Source: Desulfobulbaceae bacterium
GTDB lineage: Bacteria; Desulfobacterota; Desulfobulbia; Desulfobulbales; Desulfocapsaceae
DNA length: 38,394 nt
Assembly: GCA_019163335.1 (NCBI GenBank)
Contig: JAFLKM010000078.1
Location: 1-38,394, forward strand
Direction: 5' to 3'
Below the pieces are notes generated by a model, which had not been told where the DNA came from, did no database searches, and saw only the letters and a list, made by a program, of their open reading frames with translations. Made by a program: the position numbers and the translations under genes. This document shows, piece by piece, positions 9,475 through 18,780 of this stretch (positions are counted from its first letter, which is position 1; every line of letters begins with the position of its first letter).

Positions 9475-10755
9475 ATGTCTTCAAAATTGGTAGCACCACA
9501 TGGCGGAAAAGGTTTAGTTTGTGCTTTGCTCGAGGGAAAAGAGCGTGAAGCAGAGCTTGCAGTAGCAAAAGGCTTGAAGCAGATTGAGATTTCTGCTCGC
9601 GCCAAAGGCGATCTGATCATGATGGGCATTGGTGGTTTCAGCCCCCTTAATGGCTTTATGAAGAAAGCTGACTGGAAGGGTGTTTGTGAGAATTTTCAGA
9701 TGGCAGACGGAACCTTCTGGCCCGTGCCCATCACCCTGGACGTATCTGCCGCTGATGCTGCCGGTATTAAAGAAGGCGACAGCATTGCCCTGGTAAAAGA
9801 CGGCGAGACCTTTGCCACCATGAAAGTTACCGAGAAATACGAGATGACCGATGCTGACAAGCGTTGGGAGTCAGAGAAAGTTTTTATCGGCGAGGGCGAG
9901 GAGTCTGTTGGTGGTAAGTTCTGGGAGATCGCTCCTAAAGATCATCCAGGCGTTATTATGGTTATGGCTCAGAAAGAGTTCAACCTTGCCGGTCCTGTAA
10001 AGGTTCTCTCTCAGGGCGAGTATCCTGTTGAGTATCCTGGTGTTTTCCTGACCCCTGCTGAGACCCGTGCTATGTTTGACGAGCGTGGTTGGGCCAATGT
10101 TGCTGCTCTGCAGTTGCGTAACCCTATGCATCGTTCCCATGAGTATCTGGCCAAAATCGCTGTTGAGGTATGTGACGGTGTTTTGATCCACTCTCTCATC
10201 GGTAACCTGAAGGCTGGCGATATTCCTGCCAACGTTCGCGTGAAAGCCATTGATATCCTGATTAATCATTATTTTGTTAAGGCAAACGTCATCAACGCTG
10301 GGTATCCTCTGGATATGCGTTATGCCGGTCCTCGTGAGGCCCTGCTTCATGCCACCTTCCGTCAGAACTATGGCGTCAACAGCATGTTGATTGGTCGTGA
10401 TCATGCTGGTGTTGGTGACTTCTATGGCCTGTTCGAGGCTCAGGAGATTTTTGATCGTATTCCCAAGACCGGTGATGACAGCAAAGACCTTCTGTGCAAG
10501 CCAATGAAGATCGATTGGACCTTCTATTGTAAAGAGTGTGATGGTATGGCTTCCCTGCGTACCTGCCCACATGACAAGTCTTCCCGCGTAATCCTTTCCG
10601 GTACCAAACTGCGTAAGGCCCTTTCCGCTGGCGAGGAGATCGTTGATCACTTTGGCCGTAACGAAGTTCTTGACCTGCTGAAAGAATACTATGCCGGTCT
10701 GACTGAGAAGGTTGAAGTTAAAATGCAGGGTGCTGCCTCTGGCTCTGCCATGTAA
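9475..10755 (+). CDS. sat: sulfate adenylyltransferase (ATP sulfurylase)
   Basis: 426 aa, a homo-oligomeric bacterial/archaeal-type Sat. It activates sulfate with ATP to adenosine 5'-phosphosulfate plus pyrophosphate, the first cytoplasmic step of dissimilatory sulfate reduction; in sulfur disproportionators it runs in reverse to make ATP. The active-site motifs [24 protein letters not shown] and ILSGTKLR are intact. A Cys cluster, [17 protein letters not shown], is the zinc site found in this type. ATG 9475 is chosen for its GAGGGG ribosome binding site and because homologues begin close to the following PHGG. Codon use is strongly biased (GGT, CGT, GTT, GCT) compared with both neighbours, a sign of high expression. 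No APS kinase is fused or adjacent, so a dissimilatory role is most likely. Confidence 0.95.
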   Translation: MSSKLVAPHGGKGLVCALLEGKEREAELAVAKGLKQIEISARAKGDLIMMGIGGFSPLNGFMKKADWKGVCENFQMADGTFWPVPITLDVSAADAAGIKEGDSIALVKDGETFATMKVTEKYEMTDADKRWESEKVFIGEGEESVGGKFWEIAPKDHPGVIMVMAQKEFNLAGPVKVLSQGEYPVEYPGVFLTPAETRAMFDERGWANVAALQLRNPMHRSHEYLAKIAVEVCDGVLIHSLIGNLKAGDIPANVRVKAIDILINHYFVKANVINAGYPLDMRYAGPREALLHATFRQNYGVNSMLIGRDHAGVGDFYGLFEAQEIFDRIPKTGDDSKDLLCKPMKIDWTFYCKECDGMASLRTCPHDKSSRVILSGTKLRKALSAGEEIVDHFGRNEVLDLLKEYYAGLTEKVEVKMQGAASGSAM

Positions 10756-10788
10756 TACGCTGTTAAGACTGTTTTTCTGAGTCTGTGA

Positions 10789-10826
10789 AAGGAGCTCTTA
10801 CCCTCGGGTAGGAGCTCCTTTTTTTA
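10789..10826 (+). terminator. rho-independent terminator of sat
   Basis: AAGGAGCTCTTACCC pairs with GGGTAGGAGCTCCTT (one G-U pair) over about 15 bp with a very small loop, followed by a run of T residues. It ends sat transcription 34 nt after the stop and separates it from aroB. Confidence 0.9.
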
Positions 10827-10860
10827 TTCCATTTCTTTCCATTCAGGCAAGTATCTTATT

Positions 10861-11943
10861 ATGACCCATACACTTAATGTCGGTCTTGGTGACCGCAGTT
10901 ATCCGATTTTTATTGAAGATGGCATCATGGTCAATATCGGCGCTGATCTTGCAAAACGTAAGATTGCCAAGCGCTATGCCGTCATTGCCGATGACAAGGT
11001 CGCCAGATTGTATGGCAGTACTCTCATGCGTTCTTTGAGCGAAGCTGGAATAGCTGCCGAAATTTTGACATTTCCGCAGGGAGAGGCGAGCAAGAACCTT
11101 TCTGTTTTTGCTGAACTGGCAAGTCGCCTTGCTCAACGGGGATTTGATCGCAAGGATGGATTGATTGCCCTGGGCGGCGGAGTGACGGGTGATCTCACCG
11201 GATTCTTAGCGGCTTCGTATCTGCGCGGGATTCCATTTGTTCAGGTGCCCACCACCCTGCTCTCGCAGGTTGACAGTTCGGTGGGTGGAAAAACCGGTGT
11301 TGATATTCCCGAGGGAAAAAATCTGGTTGGGGCATTTTATCAGCCAAAGGCCGTCTATATCGATACCGCAGTCTTGACAACTCTGCCGCAGATTGAGCTC
11401 CTTGGGGGCCTGGCAGAGGTGATTAAGTATGGGGTGATCAGAGATTTTGACTTTTTTGTCTTTCTTGAGCGTCATTTGGATAAGATCCTCTGCCTTGATT
11501 GCGAGAGTATCCAGGAGATGATTCTGACCTGCTGCCGGATCAAGGCAGAGGTCGTGGCCTCCGATGAGCGGGAGGCTGACCTGCGCCGGATTCTCAATTT
11601 TGGTCACACCATTGGCCATGCCGTTGAAGCCGCCTCTGATTTCACCATTATCCATGGTCTGGCCGTGGCCATCGGGATGGTTGCTGCGTTGAGGCTTGCG
11701 GTGGCGTGTGAGCTCTGTAAGAGAAATGATGCCGGTCGGGTTGCAGCGCTGATCAACGCCTATGGTCTGCCGACCGAAATTCCTGCGGATCTGGATCGGG
11801 AGCGGATTAAGAATTATCTGCTCACCGACAAGAAGACGGTGGCAGGTTCTGTGTTTTATGTTCTCCCCACCGCGATCGGGAGTGTGATGATCACCAATGA
11901 AGTGACGGATGCGCAGGTCGATGCGGTCCTGCGCCGGCGGTGA
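10861..11943 (+). CDS. aroB: 3-dehydroquinate synthase
   Basis: 360 aa, the usual length. It converts DAHP to 3-dehydroquinate, step two of the shikimate pathway, using NAD and a divalent metal in the cytoplasm. The NAD-binding loop GGGVTGDLTGF is followed by QVPTTLLSQVDSSVGGKTG and the metal ligands around LAEVIKYGVI and ILNFGHTIGHAVE. It starts at ATG 10861, 105 nt after the end of sat and beyond the sat terminator, so it probably has its own promoter. It is an ordinary housekeeping copy with no visible damage. Confidence 0.95.
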   Translation: MTHTLNVGLGDRSYPIFIEDGIMVNIGADLAKRKIAKRYAVIADDKVARLYGSTLMRSLSEAGIAAEILTFPQGEASKNLSVFAELASRLAQRGFDRKDGLIALGGGVTGDLTGFLAASYLRGIPFVQVPTTLLSQVDSSVGGKTGVDIPEGKNLVGAFYQPKAVYIDTAVLTTLPQIELLGGLAEVIKYGVIRDFDFFVFLERHLDKILCLDCESIQEMILTCCRIKAEVVASDEREADLRRILNFGHTIGHAVEAASDFTIIHGLAVAIGMVAALRLAVACELCKRNDAGRVAALINAYGLPTEIPADLDRERIKNYLLTDKKTVAGSVFYVLPTAIGSVMITNEVTDAQVDAVLRRR

Positions 11944-12040
11944 TTGTCTATGGGAAATTATCCCGTTCATTTGGTAAGTTTGTGTTCCCAAAAGTGCTGT
12001 TCATTCTTTATTGTCTCTGTTCGCAGGGATGGAGGTTGAT

Positions 12041-12283
12041 GTGGATCAGATAGCTATTGCGTTAACTGGAGCTACGGCTATCTGGTTGAGTCAGGATGAA
12101 CGCTCTGAATGGAGGAAATGGGCCTGTATCTTTGGTCTGTGTGGCCAGCCTTTCTGGTTTTACTCGGCTTGGGTTGCCAGTCAATGGGGCATCTTTGCGC
12201 TGAGCTTTCTCTATACCGTTGCCTGGATGCGCGGATTTCGGTATCATTGGATGCGTGAGAAAACTTTTCTGGATAAGAAATAA
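12041..12283 (+). CDS. small conserved-looking membrane protein of unknown function
   Basis: About 80 aa (84 if the ATG at 12029 is used). One hydrophobic region starts at the N-terminus (AIALTGATAIWLS) and another is rich in Trp and Phe (QPFWFYSAWVASQWG), followed by a basic tail. I recall similar short proteins of unknown function in phages and proteobacteria with the phrase CGQPFWF, but I cannot name a role. GTG at 12041 is preferred because a GGAGG site lies 5 nt upstream; ATG 12029 has no good site. It follows aroB by about 100 nt with no visible terminator. Confidence 0.6.
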   Translation: MDQIAIALTGATAIWLSQDERSEWRKWACIFGLCGQPFWFYSAWVASQWGIFALSFLYTVAWMRGFRYHWMREKTFLDKK

Positions 12284-12490
12284 TATCTTCTCGTACGCGC
12301 CTTTTCAGCCCTCTTCATTTTCATTCCATAAGCATTAGCCAAGCCCTGTTGAAGCGTTACCTCGAAAGCTTTTTCAACCGCCATGCTTGCTCACTTGTGC
12401 CAACAAATATTCATGAGTAAAACCCTGAACTATGGTATAAAGTGACTCCGTTCGCTACTTTCATGTAGAACATCTGAGGGGATGAAAACA

Positions 12491-13708
12491 ATGACCACCA
12501 ATCCAAAACCATGTTGGCCTCCCTGGTCAGGCATCATTGTCATTCTGTTGACAATCCTCTTGTCTCCCCTTCATTCCCGAGCTGATGAAACCATCAAAAA
12601 ACCGGTCATCATAGGTTTTGATGCTGAGCAGGGGAACCTCACAAGCACCTCGGACGATGCCATCCGCATTGGTATTCTGACTGCCATCCATGAAATCAAT
12701 GCGGCGGGCGGGGTATTGGGGGGCAGACCTCTGGAACTTGTAGTCAAGGATAACCGTTCTGTGCCGGCGCGGGGGATTCGCAATATCGAGGAGTTCGCTG
12801 AAATCCCTGATCTGGTTGCGGTGATGACGGGCAAATTTTCTCCAGTCGTTCTGGATGAAATTCCCGTCGTGCATGGAAAAAAGATCATTCTCCTTGATCC
12901 CTGGGCTGCTGCTGACCCGATCATTGAAAATGGGCAAAATCCGAATTACATTTTTCGCCTGTCCCTGACAGACAGTTGGGCCATAGCGACCATGCTCAAT
13001 TATGCCGTTAAGAAAGGCGCCAAAAAACTGGCCGTTTTGCTCCCCACCACCGGCTGGGGGCGCAGCTGTGAAAAGGCTATTCAGGCATTTCTCCTTACCC
13101 ATCCGGAACTTACTATTACCACCACCCAGTGGTATATGTGGGGTTCGAAATTCCTGACCGATAAGTACGACGTTGCCCGCAAATCAGGAGCTGAAGTTAT
13201 CATCCTTGTGGCCAATGAGGTTGAGGGGTCAATTCTTGTTCAGGAAATTGCCGCACTTCCACTGGATCAGCGCCTTCCCGTTATCAGTCATTGGGGTGTT
13301 GCCGGAGGAGATTTCCCCAGGATGTGTGGGGACGCTCTCAACCAGATCGATTTTACCGTGGTTCAGTCCTACAGTTTTTTTGACAACCGAAGGGAGCAAA
13401 AACTCAGACAGTTTTACCAGACGGCCGGTCAACTTTTCAATATCAACACGGCCAGGGATGTCTTTTCGCCGGTGGGCGTTGCCCATGCCTATGACTTGAC
13501 CCATATTCTCGCCCTTGCCATCAATCAAGCAGGCACTACAGAGAGAAGCCTGATACGTGATGCCCTGGAACAGCTGCAGAACTATGACGGCCTGATTAAG
13601 AACTATCCCCGGCCATTCACCCCGGATCGGCATGAGGCCCTGGAAGCGGATGATATCTTTATGTGCCGTTTTCAAGGCAATGGCGACATTCTGCGGATCA
13701 AGGAATAG
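12491..13708 (+). CDS. periplasmic ABC-type substrate-binding protein (branched-chain amino acid/urea type)
   Basis: 405 aa with an N-terminal signal sequence (hydrophobic IIVILLTILLSPLHS, then a likely cleavage before DETIKK). The mature part is a type I periplasmic binding fold of the LivJ/AmiC sort: IGILTAIHEINAAGGVLGG near the N-terminus, and VGVAHAYDLTHILALAINQ near the C-terminus. It binds an unknown small molecule outside the inner membrane. ATG 12491 is preferred over ATG 12482 because GAGGGG (12476-12481) abuts the earlier codon but sits 9 nt before the later one. No permease or ATPase genes are near. It ends 6 nt before a membrane histidine kinase, so it probably serves as a ligand receptor for signalling and not for uptake. 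Confidence 0.85.
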   Translation: MTTNPKPCWPPWSGIIVILLTILLSPLHSRADETIKKPVIIGFDAEQGNLTSTSDDAIRIGILTAIHEINAAGGVLGGRPLELVVKDNRSVPARGIRNIEEFAEIPDLVAVMTGKFSPVVLDEIPVVHGKKIILLDPWAAADPIIENGQNPNYIFRLSLTDSWAIATMLNYAVKKGAKKLAVLLPTTGWGRSCEKAIQAFLLTHPELTITTTQWYMWGSKFLTDKYDVARKSGAEVIILVANEVEGSILVQEIAALPLDQRLPVISHWGVAGGDFPRMCGDALNQIDFTVVQSYSFFDNRREQKLRQFYQTAGQLFNINTARDVFSPVGVAHAYDLTHILALAINQAGTTERSLIRDALEQLQNYDGLIKNYPRPFTPDRHEALEADDIFMCRFQGNGDILRIKE

Positions 13709-13714
13709 AACCTC

Positions 13715-16700
13715 ATGGCGAGAAACATAGCCACCAGAATTTCCTTAGGCGCGCTTACCCTCACCATGGCGGTTGCCTTGATTCTCGGAGTTGCGAGCTA
13801 CCTCTTCAGCCGCCACACACTCAAGACCCAGATTCAGGATGGACTCGCCTTTAAGACCTCCATTGTCGGAAATCGCCTTGAGGCTGCCCTGAATAACATT
13901 AATAATGACATGCACATCATGTCGGGAAACCTCATCGTCACCAATGCCCTCCTGGACTCAGCAGGAAGAGAGGCTTATGTCGAACCCTTTCTCCGCAGTT
14001 TTCAGCTTCCCCACCAGATTCCCTTCATTCTCACCCTGAGTGATTTTACCGGTAAACCTATTCTCTCCAGCAAGGGACCGAAGAACCTACGATATTTCAA
14101 CGATGAAGTTTTGCTGGCCCAGGTGATAGCCAGGCAGCAGTCTCTGGCAAGAATAGAAACAGCCGGGGATGAAACGACCCTGCTTATTGCCTACCCGGTA
14201 TTGTATACTGCCACCGGTATGGCTGAAGGCATGCTGGTGATTGAAGTCCCGCTTATTCCTTTTATTACTGACTTCCTGGCAGACATCATCAGGAATGAAG
14301 GGATACTCTGTACGCTCTCAAGCGATACCAAGGAAATGTGGACTACCCTGAAGGATCGCGCCACTCCATTGTCGAGTACCACAACCGCTCTCACGCTTCC
14401 ACCTCCCCTTGCTCATCTGGCATTGAATCTGACGGTCAGCCAGAGCACGGCGCAGGTTCATTCATCTTTGTCTATTCTGGCCGTAATCTATCTGGTCATT
14501 GGCGCCTGCGTTCTCCTGCTTGTTGTTATCCAGTCGAGGTTGATGGGAAGAAGGCTGGCCGCCCCTCTTATTGCCTTAACCCAGACTGCCAATCAGATTG
14601 TACAGGCTGGTGTTGCCGGCAGCCACGTTCCTAATACCGACGGTGATGAAATCTCCCAGCTCACCACCTCGTTCAACACCATGCTGAATCATTTGCAGGA
14701 GGCTCAGGCCAACTTGGAAGTCAGGGTGGAGGAGCGAACCGCTGAGCTCGCCCAGACCATGATGGTGCTGGACACTATCCTGGAGAATTCACCCATCGGG
14801 ATCGCCAAGGTTGTCGACCGAAAACTGGTGTGGTTGAACCGCAGGGCAAAGGACATCTTCCAGTATGCAAAAGAAGAAGTGGTATTTCAGACGACAAGAA
14901 TACTGTTCCCATCCGATGAAGCATTTGAGAATTTTGGAAGGGTGGCCTACCCGTTACTGAGTAAAGGTCTTGTGTTTGAAACAGATCAGGACTCAGTCAG
15001 AAAGGACGGTACTCATCTCCTGATCCGGTATATCGGCAAGGCTCTGGTTCCACAAGATCTGGGGCAGGGCATCATATGGTTGCTTGAGGACATCACCAAG
15101 CGTAAACAAGCGGAGCAGGCGCTTCAGAGAAGTGAGGAGAAGTTTCGTACTATTGCTAATCACACCTTTGCCTGGGAGATATGGGAGAGTCCGGCGGGGG
15201 ACTATCTGTATTGCTCACCCTCTTGCGAGCGGCTCACCGGGTACACGGACAAGATTTTTATGAATGAATCCGGCTTTCTGGAAAAGTTGATTCACCCCAA
15301 AGATTTAGGGCATTGGCTGGCGCACCATGCAGAGGTTCATGGTACGTCGGAAGAGCACATTTCTTTGGCTGAAGTCGTCGTCGATGAATTTGAGTTCAGA
15401 ATACTGCATGCCGATGGAGACGTCCGCTGGATCAGCCATACCTGTTATCCCATCCATGATGAGGAGGGCTGCAGTCTTGGGCGTCGAATTTCGAACCGTG
15501 ACATAACGGATCGAAAAAAAGTTGAAGATGCCTTGCACTGGAGTGAAGAGACCCTCAGGCGTGCGCAGGCGGTGTCTGAAATTGGAAGTTGGCAGCTCGA
15601 CATCCCGACAAATCATGTTACATGGTCCGAAGAGACCTATCGCTTGTTTGGTGTCCCACCAGAGCAGGGCGTCAACATAAAGACCCTGATGGCTATCATT
15701 CATCCTGATGACCGGAAGATGTTTCTGGCTGCCTGGAATGCAGCACTGGATGGTGCCTTTTACGATATAACCCATCGGATCGTGGTTGGCGGAAACATCC
15801 TGTGGGTACGAGAACGGGCTGAGATTGAACGGGATGCCGACGGTAAACCCTTGCTAGGCATAGGCACGGTGCAGAATGTCACCGAGCGGAAACATTCACA
15901 TGATCAGATTGTAAAGCTTGCGCAGGAACTTCAGACAATTCTCGCCACTCTGACTGTGGGTGTAACATTTGTTAAGAATCGACGGGTGCAGTGGGCCAAT
16001 ACAGCCCATGAGATTCTATACGGTTATTCGTATGGACAGACCGTCGGCCAGGATACTTCGATATTTTTCGCGAATGAAAATGGATACAAACGTGTTGGTG
16101 CCGGCTATGCCGAACTTGCCCGCGGTGCCGCGTTTAACACGGAAGTGGAAATGATAACGAAGGATGGGCGTCCCTTCTGGTGCAGCCTGAGCGGGCGGGC
16201 GGTAAATCCGGAACAACCGGATGCCGGATCAATCTGGGTGTTTCAGGATGTCTCTGAGCGAAGAGCTGCGGAGGACAAGCTGCACGCCTATGCAGAGATG
16301 CAGGCGGTGCTCCTGCGTGAGGTGAACCACCGGGTGAAGAATAATCTGGTCGCCATTATCAGCATGCTCCATCAAGAAGAAGACCTGGCTCTGGAAAAAG
16401 GTATAACCGAAGAACAATGGCGCATTCAGGAGGTGGTTGGACGGGTATCAGGCCTGCTTACCGTCCATCGACTTCTCTCTTCCTCGGAATGGAAACCCTT
16501 GCCCTTGAGCCGGCTTTGTGCCACAGTGATTCAGGAGACGATCAAGGGCCTGGGTATTGGCCGGACCATCCATTTGAACATTGCACCTTCTTCAATCCAG
16601 GTGGATAGTGATCAAGCCCACTCCTTGGCCATGGTTCTGAACGAGTTGAGCACCAATGTCTTGAAATATGCGATTCCTGAGGGCGATGCCGCAAATATTT

Positions 16701-16960
16701 TCGTTTCCTTCCAGCAGCGGGAAGGCATCATTGAACTTCTCTTCCAGGATGATGGACCCGGCTTCCCGGAAGCACTTCTGCAAAACCATCAGGTCGCCGC
16801 TAAGAGTAGCAGTATCGGCATGAGCCTCATGAAAGGTCTGGTGACAAGAAATCTGCGTGGAACACTAACCTTACAAAACAATAACGGAGCGATGGCCCGT
16901 ATCACCTTCCCGGCAATGATGATTGTGGGAAAAAATCTGTTTGAAGGAGAAACAAAATGA
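13715..16960 (+). CDS. membrane multi-PAS histidine kinase, HisKA_2 type
   Basis: 1081 aa. A transmembrane helix (about 9-31), a periplasmic sensor of roughly 215 aa, a second helix (about 249-271), HAMP (272-325) with a short coiled coil, then four PAS units: about 348-455 (ILENSPIGIAKV), 470-600 (CSPSCERLTGY), 605-725 (WSEETYRLFGV) and 730-855 (WANTAHEILYGY), each closed by a PAC-like block such as ITKRKQ or VSERRA. The dimerisation/phosphoacceptor part is HisKA_2 with His872 in NHRVKNNL. The ATPase domain follows with NELSTNVLKYA, DDGPGFPE and SIGMSLMKGLV. It sits 6 nt after the binding-protein gene and overlaps the response-regulator start by 4 nt, so the three form one translationally coupled unit. 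The periplasmic domain may read out the ligand-bound binding protein; that is inference. Confidence 0.9.
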   Translation: MARNIATRISLGALTLTMAVALILGVASYLFSRHTLKTQIQDGLAFKTSIVGNRLEAALNNINNDMHIMSGNLIVTNALLDSAGREAYVEPFLRSFQLPHQIPFILTLSDFTGKPILSSKGPKNLRYFNDEVLLAQVIARQQSLARIETAGDETTLLIAYPVLYTATGMAEGMLVIEVPLIPFITDFLADIIRNEGILCTLSSDTKEMWTTLKDRATPLSSTTTALTLPPPLAHLALNLTVSQSTAQVHSSLSILAVIYLVIGACVLLLVVIQSRLMGRRLAAPLIALTQTANQIVQAGVAGSHVPNTDGDEISQLTTSFNTMLNHLQEAQANLEVRVEERTAELAQTMMVLDTILENSPIGIAKVVDRKLVWLNRRAKDIFQYAKEEVVFQTTRILFPSDEAFENFGRVAYPLLSKGLVFETDQDSVRKDGTHLLIRYIGKALVPQDLGQGIIWLLEDITKRKQAEQALQRSEEKFRTIANHTFAWEIWESPAGDYLYCSPSCERLTGYTDKIFMNESGFLEKLIHPKDLGHWLAHHAEVHGTSEEHISLAEVVVDEFEFRILHADGDVRWISHTCYPIHDEEGCSLGRRISNRDITDRKKVEDALHWSEETLRRAQAVSEIGSWQLDIPTNHVTWSEETYRLFGVPPEQGVNIKTLMAIIHPDDRKMFLAAWNAALDGAFYDITHRIVVGGNILWVRERAEIERDADGKPLLGIGTVQNVTERKHSHDQIVKLAQELQTILATLTVGVTFVKNRRVQWANTAHEILYGYSYGQTVGQDTSIFFANENGYKRVGAGYAELARGAAFNTEVEMITKDGRPFWCSLSGRAVNPEQPDAGSIWVFQDVSERRAAEDKLHAYAEMQAVLLREVNHRVKNNLVAIISMLHQEEDLALEKGITEEQWRIQEVVGRVSGLLTVHRLLSSSEWKPLPLSRLCATVIQETIKGLGIGRTIHLNIAPSSIQVDSDQAHSLAMVLNELSTNVLKYAIPEGDAANIFVSFQQREGIIELLFQDDGPGFPEALLQNHQVAAKSSSIGMSLMKGLVTRNLRGTLTLQNNNGAMARITFPAMMIVGKNLFEGETK

Positions 16961-17583
16961 GTATCCCGACTGTCCAACCTGTCCGCCTGGTGATCGCCGA
17001 AGATGATTTTCTGGTCTGCGAGGAGATCAAACGTATTCTTCGAAATACAGTGTATGAAGTGGTGGGCGAGGCAGGTAACGGCAGCGAGGCAATCCGTCTG
17101 GTTTTAGAATTACGCCCCGATGTTGTGCTTATGGACATCAGGATGCCGGAAATGGATGGCCTTGAAGCCTCGCGCCGGATTACCGAAGAGTGTCCGACTC
17201 CCATTGTTATCATGACCGCGTATGAGGCTGCTGATTTGGTTGAAACCGCAAGCCGGGCCGGGGTTGCGGCATTTTTGACCAAGCCGCCCCAGTTGGCGGA
17301 AATCGACCGTGCAATAACCATCGCCCGGGCCCGGCATGCAGATCTGATGGAGTTGCGGCGGGTAAATGATGAACTCCAGGCAGCCCTTGCCGAAATCAAG
17401 ACCCTGCGGGGGATTTTGCCGATGTGCAGCTACTGCCATAAAATTCGGGCGGAGGATGATAGCTGGGTCGATGTCGCCACCTATATTTACAAAAATACCG
17501 AGGCAGATGTCAGTCACGGAATCTGTCCTGACTGCCTGAGAGAACATTTTCCGAAAGTCCATGCTTCCATGGTTATCGATTGA
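16957..17583 (+). CDS. response regulator with C-terminal Cys-rich tail
   Basis: 208 aa. An N-terminal receiver has the acidic pair E15-D16-D17, phosphoacceptor D60 in VVLMDIRMPEMDG, T87 and K109-P110. A coiled coil (about 125-150) follows. The tail holds two CxxC pairs: C157/C160 in MCSYCHKIR and C190/C193 in ICPDCLREH. I know this tail from many uncharacterised receivers and PAS proteins of delta-proteobacteria; it looks like a zinc or metal ribbon and is not a DNA-binding domain. It overlaps the upstream kinase gene by 4 nt (ATGA), which pairs it with that kinase. The output is therefore likely protein-protein interaction or RNA binding (ANTAR-like receivers share the long helix), not a classic promoter switch. 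Confidence 0.88.
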   Translation: MSIPTVQPVRLVIAEDDFLVCEEIKRILRNTVYEVVGEAGNGSEAIRLVLELRPDVVLMDIRMPEMDGLEASRRITEECPTPIVIMTAYEAADLVETASRAGVAAFLTKPPQLAEIDRAITIARARHADLMELRRVNDELQAALAEIKTLRGILPMCSYCHKIRAEDDSWVDVATYIYKNTEADVSHGICPDCLREHFPKVHASMVID

Positions 17584-17692
17584 TTTTCTGGAGCAGGAGG
17601 AACATGCAGAGCGGTTTGCCGGTAAGTCCTATTTTTTTGTCGTATCATGGATCGTGCCTCATAATTATTAGAGAACACACGCAGGGGGAATT

Positions 17693-18055
17693 ATGAAAAA
17701 TAAACGTAAAAACAGCCGGGTTCCGTTTCAGGTGAAGACCAATCTTGAGTTTGCGGGAAAGAGCCATACGGACCGTGAAACTGCGGATTTGAGCCTCAAG
17801 GGAGTCTTTGTCCCTGGTGTTGCCGGACACAAGGTTGGTGAAAATTGTCAGGTCTCCCTGCGGCTTACCGGTTCAACCAGTCAACTCAGTCTGGAGATCA
17901 AGGGGACGGTGGTGCGGGTGGAAGAGGACGGTTTGGCCCTGCATTTTTATGAGATGGATCTGGACAGTTTCTTCCATCTGAAAAACATCCTCTACTATAA
18001 CTCCGAAGATCCGGACGTGCTGGACAAGGAACTTGCTGTTGAGGGGAGGTCGTGA
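17693..18055 (+). CDS. PilZ domain protein, c-di-GMP binding
   Basis: 120 aa, one PilZ domain. The binding residues are visible: R-x3-R in KRKNSRVPF near the N-terminus and D-x-S-x2-G in DLSLKGVFV, about 30 residues on. PilZ proteins change conformation on cyclic di-GMP and act on motility, adhesion or polysaccharide synthesis. ATG 17693 has an AGGGGGA site 4 nt upstream. It stands 109 nt after the response regulator on the same strand; no GGDEF or EAL gene is in the window. Confidence 0.85.
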   Translation: MKNKRKNSRVPFQVKTNLEFAGKSHTDRETADLSLKGVFVPGVAGHKVGENCQVSLRLTGSTSQLSLEIKGTVVRVEEDGLALHFYEMDLDSFFHLKNILYYNSEDPDVLDKELAVEGRS

Positions 18056-18507
18056 AATAACCTCCTCTGTTCTGTGCATTTCTTTTTAAACCCTTAGTTC
18101 CATTGTGGCCTCTTATGCTGCCCGGGTGTTTTTTGGGGTGGCCCAGCCATTTTTTGTTGGCTGGAAAATATTTTTTCTGTGTCATTTTTCCTCTGGCTCA
18201 GCAAAATCTCAAGTAGAATGCGGCATTGCGGTGAATGCGGAGAAAATTATTGACTGGAGCTTCGTGAATCCTTAAAAGATAAAGAGATGAAGTCGTTGGC
18301 ATATTTTCCGATTGCATAGGGAGAGGTCAGGCTGGTCAAGGTGTGCGTGTTTTCCTTCTCAGGTGGGGCATGGTACTCCAGATGGTCGATGCGATGTATA
18401 ATACCCCGATAAACGGGATAAGTGCTTTTCGCAGACTATTTTCTTTTAAAAAAGAACAAGAAAATAATCTGTACGGCACTAACTCATTCAACAAGGAAGA
18501 GATGACA
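18056..18507. other. 452-nt gap between the PilZ and phasin genes
   Basis: No gene is supported here. Near the PilZ end, CCAGCCA (18143-18149) and TGGCTGG (18158-18164) form a perfect 7-bp stem with an 8-nt loop, followed by AAAATATTTTTT, a possible weak terminator on the plus strand. A TATAAT box at 18397-18402 with only a weak -35 partner could start the phasin transcript, and a small CCCG/CGGG hairpin lies just downstream of it. Confidence 0.5.
18397..18402 (+). promoter_or_regulatory. possible -10 box of the phasin gene
   Basis: A consensus TATAAT at 18397-18402 lies about 105 nt before the phasin start. The expected -35 position (around 18374) does not match TTGACA well, so this is a candidate only. 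Confidence 0.35.
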
Positions 18508-18780
18508 ATGCTTAAAGAAATGTTTTACACCGGCATGGGTGCGGCAGCTTTTTTGAAGGAAAAAGTCGAAGAAGAAATGAAAAAAATGGAAGAAAAAGGG
18601 AAGATCAAGAGCGAAGATGCAAAGTGTTTTCTGGACACCATCGAACAGAAAGGTAAGGAAGAAGACGCTAAAATAAAAGACAAGATGAAAACAATCCTGA
18701 AAGAGGTTATTGACGAGTTGGGGCTTGCAACCAAAGACGATTTGCAAAAGCTCAAAGAGGATCTCCAATCAAAAATCTAA
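18508..18780 (+). CDS. phasin-like coiled-coil protein
   Basis: 90 aa, nearly all helix and very rich in Lys and Glu. A short hydrophobic N-terminus (MLKEMFYTGMGAAAFLKE) leads into a long amphipathic coiled coil (KVEEEMKKMEEKGKI), and the end KDDLQKLKEDLQSKI looks like a trimerising or leucine-heptad tail. It matches the short proteins annotated as phasins or polyhydroxyalkanoate synthesis regulators in Geobacter and relatives, which commonly precede an ABC1 kinase gene as here. A direct role in polyester granules is not established by the sequence; no PHA synthase is in the window. The start is ATG 18508 or 18502; AAGGAAG just upstream serves either. Confidence 0.7.
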   Translation: MLKEMFYTGMGAAAFLKEKVEEEMKKMEEKGKIKSEDAKCFLDTIEQKGKEEDAKIKDKMKTILKEVIDELGLATKDDLQKLKEDLQSKI

